From Uliginosibacterium aquaticum (GTDB lineage: Bacteria > Pseudomonadota > Gammaproteobacteria > Burkholderiales > Rhodocyclaceae): a stretch of DNA of 64,000 nt. The DNA is taken from assembly GCF_012972705.2 (NCBI RefSeq), contig NZ_JABCSC020000002.1, forward strand, positions 558,001 through 622,000, written 5' to 3'. Positions 59,501-64,000 of the stretch are shown here, piece after piece. The translations under genes and the position numbers were made by a program. The notes beneath the pieces were generated by a model. The model saw only the letters and a list, made by a program, of their open reading frames with translations. It searched no databases and was not told the origin of the DNA. The first letter of the stretch is position 1. Each line of letters starts with the position of its first letter.

Positions 59501-60473
59501 CCAGATCCTGTGTTTCAAGGGCTGACACCTGTGCCGTCGTGAGCGCTTTGAGCTGATTCGCACTGAAGCTGGCCAACTGGCCAGAAGTCATTGCCGCCAC
59601 TTGGGCCGACGACAAGGATTCGATTTGCTCGGTTGTCAGCCCCCTGAGCTGCGATACAGCCAGTGCGCCAACGTCCTGCGTCTTCATGGCCTGAATCTGC
59701 TCCGGCGAGAGCACCTGGATCTGTGCCTGGGTGAGACTGGCAGCCTGCTGCGTCGTCAAAGCCGCAATCTGGGATTCCGACAGGGCACTGATCTGATTGG
59801 TCTTCAGCGCCTGGATCTGGGTTGCCGTCAAAGCACTGAAGTCACTGGTTTCCAACGCATTGAGCTGGTCTTCGGACAAGGTCTGGACCTGGCTAACAGT
59901 CAGATTCCTCACCTGAGCCGTGGTCAGCGCCGCAACCTGTTCAGCCCCCAGAGAAGCCACCTGCCCTGTTGTCAAAACCTTGATTTGCGACGTCGACAGG
60001 GCGGAAATCTGCGTGGTGGAGAAGGAGCCGATCTGCTCGGCAGAGAAGCCGGCGACCTGTGTGGCACTCAAAGACCGGATCTGACTCGTACCGAGCCCGA
60101 CAATCTGATCCACCGTCAGCCCGCGCAATTGCGTCACCGACAAGGCCGCCAGATCACGCGTTTCCATGGCGGCTATCTGATCGGAACTCAGGGAGCTGAG
60201 TTGCTCAACCGTCATGCCCTGAAACTGGGTTTGAGTCAGCGCCTGAATCTGTCCACTGGTGAAACCCACTACGTTGTAAGGGGTGAACGCAGCAACCTGG
60301 GCCCCGGTCAGGGTCACCAGATCCTGGGTTTCCATCGCCGCAATCTGCTCTGCGCTGAATGCACCGATCTGGGTTTGGGAAAGCGCCTTGAAATCCGCGG
60401 TCGTGAGTGCGGCCACCTGGGTTGTGGTCAGTGCGGCTATCTGTGAGGCCGACAGTCCGGTAACGGTTGGCAT
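53547..60473 (-). CDS. Giant octapeptide-repeat protein (2308 aa), unknown family
   Basis: 2308 aa. From residue 5 to the end it is a tandem octapeptide of the form x-x-L-[ST]-[ST]-x-Q-[ILV], for example AALTTAQV, QALSTTQI, RGLTSAQV. I count about 287 units in one phase, with a single 3-residue slip near residue 2115. Modified units ending E-T-x-D-[LF] recur every 5-13 units, most often 7. Three blocks carry a Trp (residues 979, 1859, 2198). Ser plus Thr is about a quarter of residues and Gln about an eighth; I see no Cys, and Pro and aromatics are rare. There is no signal peptide, membrane helix, RTX nonapeptide or recognisable C-terminal domain. GGAG precedes the ATG. An extended surface fibre, S-layer-like protein or adhesin, glycosylated by the neighbouring GT41 enzyme, is the leading idea, but this is inference. 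Confidence 0.9.
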   Translation of the reverse strand: MPTVTGLSASQIAALTTTQVAALTTADFKALSQTQIGAFSAEQIAAMETQDLVTLTGAQVAAFTPYNVVGFTSGQIQALTQTQFQGMTVEQLSSLSSDQIAAMETRDLAALSVTQLRGLTVDQIVGLGTSQIRSLSATQVAGFSAEQIGSFSTTQISALSTSQIKVLTTGQVASLGAEQVAALTTAQVRNLTVSQVQTLSEDQLNALETSDFSALTATQIQALKTNQISALSESQIAALTTQQAASLTQAQIQVLSPEQIQAMKTQDVGALAVSQLRGLTTEQIESLSSAQVAAMTSGQLASFSANQLKALTTAQVSALETQDLAALLATQISSLKTDQLAALSTTQIQALQATQVAALSSAQVRALSSAQIAALETRDLAALSATQIASLTNEQVSALGTQQFAALSGAQIKGLTSSHIQALTTGQIEALNSVQVQSLSATQVSAMSSDQIVAMETRDFSMLSATQLRGWDAGQVGTLTTSQIVAFTAMQIAGLTTSQLSGLSTGQVSAIETRDLVALTATQIQRLSTDQLSALSSTQIQSLTALQIKGLDASQFAGFSTEQIQSLTTAQFSNLSAAQLGGLNSSQIAAIETSDLRLLSATQLAGLNSDQLSALGTDQLVALKTNQIQGLTTTQLAGLTSDQIESLTTDQFRAMSAKQISSFSTTQVAALATDDLTSLTTAQFKAMSATQLAALTTSQITGLNEEQISVLSSAQLAGLETADLSVMNATQLRSLTTAQLRQLSTDQVASLTSAQVAGLGAAQISALKTDQIAALNSEDLSAMSRVQIRSMTTAQLNVLTTDQFSGLDSSQITALSAAQVGSLRTDQIRAMTVDELGAMSQSQVQGFVTSQIRAMTTEQVSALTSAQMSAMSSGQLAALDSAQIGAIGTGDLAALSATKVRGFTTAQMQALTSDQITALTTGQIAGLSTAQVAALETADLQAMSSQQIAALTNTQERALTSQQVGALTSDQIGSLSASWVATLATSQIASLSSEQLNNLTSAQIQALTTGQIAALSSSQITSMTTEQLSALRSAQMTGFETGDLTNLTTAQLASLTTAQLGGLSSTQIAALSTTQIGQLSTDQVRGLSSAQLQALTTTQMSGLSSDQLAALTTAQFAALETADVAALSTEQLANLSTTQVNALSTSQVAGLQTSQIRGLTSAQVAALSTSQIKALTTAQAAALGTAQTAGLGSTQIAAMETRDLAALSSVQLAGLTTTQVAALGTQQIASLTTTELQGLTSAQVQALDSTQIRALTTGQIASLTTNQTNALTTAQLLALETADLAALTTTQVSQLAAGQVAALTTSQIRILSSAQIGALSAEHINAMSTDQVVAIETADIGALSSTQIRNFSADQIASLTSAQVAALSTDQIRSVEADDLAAVSSTQISRLSTAQVAALTTLQVVGLEETQVAALSSAQIQAMGTSQIAALELNDLAAMSTAQLAAFSTAQIAGLTTAQATALTTAQIAALSSAQVRALETRDLVTLNADQIGALDTRQIVALSSTQVQALTAEQLGALSSAQVGALETSDLALLSTTQIRNLSAEQIAGLTTAQIQSLSTDQVKALTGAQIAALSSTQLVAIETRDLEALGVGQVRSFTTDQVSGLTSAQIQALSTTQAQGLRTDQIAALTTAQVRAMEVADVSAFTTAQLQAIETADFAALSSAQVQGLSTAQVEAMTTAQAGAMTATQVGSMTTAQVAAMQTADLTQLGSSQIQALSTAQVVALGTTQAAALLTSQVSSLTAAQIGAIETSDLVALDTSQFQALSSAQIQALGTGQVQALKTTQIEALTTTQAAALTTAQVAALTTTQLVAVETRDIAVLGAAQMTALSSAQEVALTSAQVAVLSSVQIGALSGDWADALGTTQLAALTSAQTLGMTTAQIQVLDSAQIVALTSTQAQALTIEQLAAMSSAQVAALATDDLSVLSGNQIQALGTAQTRALTSAQIQALTTTQVQALTAEQLGALSSDQIAAFETSDLAAMTTAQVRSLSTAQIAALTTAQISGLNTTQVSSLTVAQLGAFETSDLQQLTSSQIQALTALQITNLSTAQTQVLTSTQIAALNTSQIQSLTADQLGALTSAQFAAIETGDVQALTAIQIQSLSTTQIAALTTSAAGQLAALTTSQIQSLTAAQVGALSTAQISSLTTSQVTAIDPTDLVSLTTAQIDALSNDQETALNSSQLVALSSQQIGALSTTWAGALSTTQVAQLTATQITGLTTSQLAAFGNSQIQAIEVVDLMQMSTTQITNLADSQLQAFSTTQIQNLTEGQISALNTDQLTALTASQAAAVTETQRAALTTAQISALDS
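53550..60461 (-). repeat. Tandem 24-bp coding repeat (about 287 copies)
   Basis: The DNA under the octapeptide array is a degenerate 24-bp tandem repeat. Typical plus-strand elements are CTGGGC or CTGATC followed by GTCAGC or CTCAGC and GCG/GCC codons. Copies differ widely at third positions while the protein pattern is kept, which points to an old array under selection rather than recent amplification. A superimposed period of 168 bp (7 units) is frequent. Reverse frames are open for long stretches as a by-product. Confidence 0.85.
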
Positions 60474-60559
60474 GGCTAACTCCTGACGGGAATGCGTTTC
60501 TCTAGTTTTGTAGGTTCCAGTCAGCAGCAAGCCGCTTCAGTCGGAGCCCGATGCGTTCT

Positions 60560-60586
60560 GTAACGGCGTGTCAGAACAAAGGTTTA
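60560..60586 (-). promoter_or_regulatory. Possible sigma-28 (FliA) promoter of the giant repeat gene
   Basis: On the minus strand TAAA (60586-60583), 15 bases, then GCCGTTAC (60567-60560). The FliA consensus is TAAA-N15-GCCGATAA, matched at 10 of 12 fixed positions with exact spacing. A start near 60553 would give an 80-base leader. Confidence 0.4.
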
Positions 60587-60656
60587 GCAAATTTTTGCAA
60601 GTTTTTGCCTGCCTGGAGCGGCATGTGAGCCGGCTAAATGCCCCCCAATTCTGCTG

Positions 60657-60685
60657 TTTGGGCCGGGCCGCAAGATCTGCCCAAA
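60657..60685. promoter_or_regulatory. Inverted repeat between the giant gene and hrcA
   Basis: TTTGGGC and GCCCAAA are separated by 15 bases in the divergent promoter region. It is a possible protein-binding site but not CIRCE-like. Its right arm lies near a TACAAT (60702-60707) that could be the hrcA -10 element. Confidence 0.3.
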
Positions 60686-60713
60686 GCATCTGCCAAGCCC
60701 TTACAATGCAGCC

Positions 60714-61742
60714 ATGCCCCAGCTAGACAAACGTGCCCAACTCCTGCTGAAGACGCTCGTCGAACGCTATATCGCCGAGGGTCAACCCGTAGGTTCGCGC
60801 GTGCTCTCAAAGCAGTCTGGGCTGGAACTCTCGCCCGCTACGATCCGCAACGTGATGTCGGATCTGGAAGAGCTGGGCCTGATCACCAGCCCGCACACCT
60901 CGGCCGGTCGCATCCCTACCGCGCGCGGCTATCGTCTGTTCGTGGACACCCTGCTTACCGTCAAACCGCTGGCACAGACCGAAGTTCGCGAACTTCAACA
61001 CCACATCCATCCGGACGAGCCACGCCGCGTACTCTCTGCGGCTTCCAGCCTGCTCTCCGAACTGACCAGCTTCGCCGGCATCGTTGCCGCCCCGCGGCGC
61101 GAAGCCACCAAAATCCGCCAGATCGAGTTCGTGAGCCTGTCGGACACCCGCGTGCTGCTGATCATCGTGGCTATGAGCGGCGATGTGCAGAATCGCATCC
61201 TGTTCACCCAGCGCGCCTACACAGCTTCCGAACTCGTCACCGCCGCGAATTACCTGAACCACCATTGCGCCGGGCTGGCCTTTGGCGAAATGGTCGATCA
61301 CCTGCGCGGTGAACTGGTGCAGCTGCAGCAGAACATGAGCGAGCTGATGTCGGCCGCCATTACTGTTGGCCAGGAAGCCATGGAGGAACAGAACTCGGGC
61401 TATCTGATCACCGGCGAACGCAAGCTATTGGAAGTGGATGACATTTCCTCCAACATGAACCGCCTGCGCGAGCTGTTCCGAATGTTCGAGCAGAAGTCTG
61501 GCCTGGTGCAGTTGCTGGATATTTCCAATCGCGCCGAGGGCGTGCAGCTCTTCATTGGCGGCGAATCCGGCATCAGCCCGCTGGACGAATGCAGTGTGGT
61601 CACCGCGCCTTACGAGGTCGACGGCCAGGTCGTCGGCACCGTGGCAGTGATCGGCCCGCAGCGCATGGCTTACGAACGCGTCATCCCGATTGTGGACATC
61701 ACAGCACGACTGCTTTCCAGCGCCCTGTCGAGCAACACCTGA
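60714..61742 (+). CDS. hrcA: Heat-inducible transcription repressor HrcA
   Basis: 342 aa. The N-terminal winged helix ([72 protein letters not shown]) is diagnostic, followed by the GAF-like and dimerisation domains ([57 protein letters not shown]). HrcA represses groE/dnaK operons at CIRCE sites; none was found in this window. No ribosome-binding site is obvious before the ATG, and a TACAAT box 7 bases upstream hints at a leaderless or very short-leader transcript. Confidence 0.97.
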   Translation: MPQLDKRAQLLLKTLVERYIAEGQPVGSRVLSKQSGLELSPATIRNVMSDLEELGLITSPHTSAGRIPTARGYRLFVDTLLTVKPLAQTEVRELQHHIHPDEPRRVLSAASSLLSELTSFAGIVAAPRREATKIRQIEFVSLSDTRVLLIIVAMSGDVQNRILFTQRAYTASELVTAANYLNHHCAGLAFGEMVDHLRGELVQLQQNMSELMSAAITVGQEAMEEQNSGYLITGERKLLEVDDISSNMNRLRELFRMFEQKSGLVQLLDISNRAEGVQLFIGGESGISPLDECSVVTAPYEVDGQVVGTVAVIGPQRMAYERVIPIVDITARLLSSALSSNT

Positions 61743-61808
61743 CTCCCCTCGAAAACGCCAAACTCCGGCAACTGCCGGCATAAAGGCAATCGATTGCACA
61801 GGATCACC

Positions 61809-62906
61809 ATGCCCCGCTTTCTGCAAGAGCCTGAATTCACGCATGGCAGCACACCACGTACCGGCGTGCTGCTGATCAATCTCGGCACTCCGGCCGCGCC
61901 GACTGCCAAGGCAGTGCGCCCCTACCTCAAACAGTTCCTGTCCGACCCGCGTGTGGTCGAAATTCCGCGCGCGCTGTGGTGGCTGATCCTCAACGGCATC
62001 ATCCTGAATACTCGCCCCAAAAAATCAGCTGCCAAGTACGCCACGGTGTGGAGCAAGGAAGGCTCGCCGCTGCGCGTACATACCGAGAAACAGGCCAAAC
62101 TGCTCGCCGGCTATCTGCTCCAGGCCGGCCACCCTGATGTGCAGGTGGAATGGGCCATGCGCTATGGGCAGCCTGATGTCGAGGGGGCGCTGATGCGCCT
62201 CAAAACACGCGGCTGCACGCGCATCCTGGTGCTGCCGCTCTACCCGCAATATGCCGCCAGCACCACCGCCAGCGCCTTCGACGCGGTCGCCGCCGCCGCA
62301 ATGAAGATCCGCAATCTGCCCGAGCTGCGCTTCGTGCGCAGCTTCCACGACCACCCTGACTACATCCGTGCACTGGGCCAGCGCATTGCTGCGCACTGGC
62401 AGCAGCACGGCGTGCCGGACAAGCTCGTGATGAGCTTCCACGGCACCCCACGCTTCTCATTGGACCGCGGCGACCCCTACCACTGCGAGTGCCACAAGAC
62501 CGCGCGCCTGCTCGCCGAATACCTCTCGCTCAAGCCCGAGCAGTACCTCGTCACCTTCCAGTCCCGCTTCGGTCGCGCCGAATGGCTGCAGCCCTATACC
62601 GAACCCAGCCTGCAGAAACTCGCCCGCGAAGGCGTGAAGACTGTTGACGTGGTTTGCCCCGGCTTCGTGTCCGACTGCCTCGAAACGCTTGAAGAAATCG
62701 CCATGGAATGCAAGGCCGCTTTCCTCAACGCTGGCGGCAGGGAATTCCGCTACGTGCCCTGCCTGAACGAAGAGCCGGAGTTCATCGGCGCGCTGCGCAA
62801 CATCACCCGCAGCCACATGCAGGACTGGCTCGCTGCGCCCACTCCCTCTCCCGCGGCACTCGCCGCCAGCAAGGCCTGCGCTCAGGCACAAGGAGCCAAA
62901 CAATGA
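61809..62906 (+). CDS. hemH: Ferrochelatase
   Basis: 365 aa. It inserts Fe(II) into protoporphyrin IX at the inner membrane face, the last step of protoheme synthesis. Motifs include [63 protein letters not shown] with the metal-binding His, [21 protein letters not shown] and [25 protein letters not shown] 61809 has AGGA upstream; an in-frame TTG at 61794 is the alternative. It follows hrcA after 66 bases, a common betaproteobacterial order. Confidence 0.97.
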   Translation: MPRFLQEPEFTHGSTPRTGVLLINLGTPAAPTAKAVRPYLKQFLSDPRVVEIPRALWWLILNGIILNTRPKKSAAKYATVWSKEGSPLRVHTEKQAKLLAGYLLQAGHPDVQVEWAMRYGQPDVEGALMRLKTRGCTRILVLPLYPQYAASTTASAFDAVAAAAMKIRNLPELRFVRSFHDHPDYIRALGQRIAAHWQQHGVPDKLVMSFHGTPRFSLDRGDPYHCECHKTARLLAEYLSLKPEQYLVTFQSRFGRAEWLQPYTEPSLQKLAREGVKTVDVVCPGFVSDCLETLEEIAMECKAAFLNAGGREFRYVPCLNEEPEFIGALRNITRSHMQDWLAAPTPSPAALAASKACAQAQGAKQ

Positions 62907-63274
62907 TGACCCTGTTGCGCTGGGCGCTGAACGCCGTCGCCCTGATGCTCGTTCCCGAGCTCGTCTCCAGCATCCATGTGAGCAGCTACACGGCAGCGCT
63001 GATCGCCGCCATCATCATTGGCCTACTCAATGCGCTGGTCCGCCCGATATTGATCGTGCTGACCCTGCCGATTACCGCACTGACGCTGGGCTTCTTCATT
63101 CTGGTCATCAACGCCCTGCTGTTCTGGCTCGCTTCCGAGCTCGTCGGCGGTTTCCAGGTTGGGGGCTTCTGGTCCGCGATGTGGGGCGCGCTGGTCTATA
63201 GCCTGCTGACCTGGCTGGTCAGCCTGGCGCTGGGCGAGAAGCCGTCTCAGCGCAGCAGCGGGCCGCGCCTGTGA
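62903..63274 (+). CDS. Small membrane protein, phage-holin-4 superfamily
   Basis: 123 aa with four hydrophobic segments (about 5-22, 30-48, 52-75 and 88-112): [54 protein letters not shown] is the typical Phage_holin_4_2/YvlD-like signature. Chromosomal members are general membrane proteins of unknown role; nothing else here is phage-derived. Its ATG overlaps the hemH stop by 4 bases, and its stop overlaps the next gene's GTG start. Confidence 0.85.
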   Translation: MMTLLRWALNAVALMLVPELVSSIHVSSYTAALIAAIIIGLLNALVRPILIVLTLPITALTLGFFILVINALLFWLASELVGGFQVGGFWSAMWGALVYSLLTWLVSLALGEKPSQRSSGPRL

Positions 63275-64000
63275 GCCGCGCCGACCTGCTCGCCGCCGTG
63301 CAGGCCGAAGAGCGCGGCGATCTCGAAGCCGCAGTGGCGGCATATGCAAATGTACTTGAACAGCAACCTGACTGCGTCGAAGCACTCAGCAATCTAGGCG
63401 CCATCTGCGTGCGCGCCGGCCAGCCCGAGGAAGCCCTCAATTTCTACACGCAGGCCCTGAGTCACCAACCCGGCTTCCGCCCGGCACGCCTGAACCTGGC
63501 CCGTACGCTGGCTCAGCTTGGCCGGCCCGATGAAGCCGACATGCACTACCGTCAGGCCTTGGCACAGGAAGCCAGCCCTGCCCTGCAGGTCGAACGATTG
63601 CAGCAGCTCGTGACCGCAGGACGCCTGCAGCAGGCCTGCGCGGAAGCCGAGACGGCCTGCGCCAGCTCGCCGGAGGAAGCCGGCCTCTGGCAGGTCGTGG
63701 GCAACGCCCGGCTCTACCAGAATCAGCCCGAGGCCGCCGAAGCCGCCTACCGTCGGGCACTGGAGATAGAAGGCTCCGCCCGGGCGCGTGCCAACCTGGC
63801 CATGACCCTGCTCGCCCAGGGCCGCTTCGATGAAGCCTGGCCTTATTACGAAGCCCGTCATGACAGCAGCCTGCTGGCTCATGACGCCGTGCGCTTTACC
63901 GAATATCCATGGCCACGCTGGCAAGGCGAAGCACTGGCAGGCAAGCGCATCCTGCTGATGGGTGAACAGGGGCTGGGCGACCAGATCCAGTTCGCCCGCT
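63271..64000 (+). CDS. TPR protein, probable glycosyltransferase, truncated by the window edge
   Basis: 243 codons are visible from GTG 63271, which overlaps the previous stop (GTGA). At least four TPR units are seen (LEAAVAAYANVLEQQPDCVEALSNLGAICVRAGQPEEALNFYTQAL, PARLNLARTLAQLGRPDEADMHYRQAL, LWQVVGNARLYQNQPEAAEAAYRRALEIEG, ARANLAMTLLAQGRFDEAWPYYEAR). The last visible residues, RWQGEALAGKRILLMGEQGLGDQIQFAR, are typical of the join between TPR and a GT-B-like domain in bacterial TPR glycosyltransferase proteins. The catalytic part lies outside the window. Confidence 0.8.
   Translation, partial: MSRADLLAAVQAEERGDLEAAVAAYANVLEQQPDCVEALSNLGAICVRAGQPEEALNFYTQALSHQPGFRPARLNLARTLAQLGRPDEADMHYRQALAQEASPALQVERLQQLVTAGRLQQACAEAETACASSPEEAGLWQVVGNARLYQNQPEAAEAAYRRALEIEGSARARANLAMTLLAQGRFDEAWPYYEARHDSSLLAHDAVRFTEYPWPRWQGEALAGKRILLMGEQGLGDQIQFAR

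Noticed and set aside
53550-60461. CRISPR array
   Set aside because: The 24-bp units are contiguous, degenerate, and in frame inside one long gene. There are no identical repeats separated by unique spacers and no cas genes.
60474-60713. CIRCE operator near hrcA
   Set aside because: No TTAGCACTC-N9-GAGTGCTAA-like sequence is present; the inverted repeat at 60657-60685 has different arms and spacing.
62903-63274. Prophage remnant because of the holin-like protein
   Set aside because: This superfamily is common in chromosomes, the gene overlaps hemH, and no phage gene is nearby.

Overview
The window is a GC-rich chromosomal segment of a Gram-negative bacterium, most likely a betaproteobacterium near Rhodocyclales (inferred from gene content and order, not from a marker-gene comparison). 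In order, it holds the end of a histidine kinase, a TonB-like protein, an HNH nuclease, a SemiSWEET carrier, a 49-codon gene, htpG behind a heat-shock promoter, an orphan sensor kinase, a secreted pectate lyase, an orphan ParA, a DUF1653 protein, rmuC, yaeQ, tusA, a BepA-like protease, moaC, a CYTH/CHAD protein, sixA, a small lipoprotein and a small unknown gene with its own terminator.

From about 36.4 kb down to 16.7 kb (minus strand) lies a nearly gapless MSHA-type type IV pilus operon: mshE-G-F-A-C-D-O-P-Q-I, a PilN-like gene, mshJ-K-L and an MshN-like TPR gene. It is followed by a 1460-aa hybrid sensor kinase and a response regulator with an HD-GYP domain. MshE carries the N-terminal domain type that binds c-di-GMP in its family, and the last gene should degrade c-di-GMP, so the cluster may contain its own feedback loop. 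I do not see mshM.

From 36.5 to 44.5 kb there is a MocR regulator divergent from a DJ-1/PfpI protein and a PaiB-like protein, tRNA-Asp and tRNA-Glu, a rhamnogalacturonan-acetylesterase-like lipoprotein, an MFS carrier, a UPF0303 protein and an acetylesterase-like hydrolase. A 20-bp palindromic motif is shared (18 of 20 bases) by the regions upstream of the pectate lyase and of the acetylesterase lipoprotein, 34 kb apart, which points to one pectin regulon.

From 44.6 to 47.2 kb lie nadK and recN, and from 60.7 kb hrcA, hemH, a small membrane protein and a truncated TPR protein. Between nadK and hrcA sits a 13.4-kb accessory cassette. It holds a glycosyltransferase and two FkbM-type methyltransferases on the plus strand. 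On the minus strand it holds a giant 2308-aa gene, then a GT41 (SPINDLY/O-GlcNAc-transferase-like) enzyme, then a fusion of a NodZ-like glycosyltransferase with an FkbM methyltransferase. The giant protein is almost entirely an octapeptide repeat of the form x-x-L-[ST]-[ST]-x-Q-[ILV], about 287 units in one phase with a single 3-residue slip. Every 5-13 units (mode 7) a modified unit ends in E-T-x-D-[LF], and a longer Trp-bearing block occurs three times. About a quarter of its residues are Ser or Thr. The simplest reading is a very large repeat protein encoded with its own glycosylation and methylation enzymes. I do not recognise it as a described family, and it is the most interesting object in the window.
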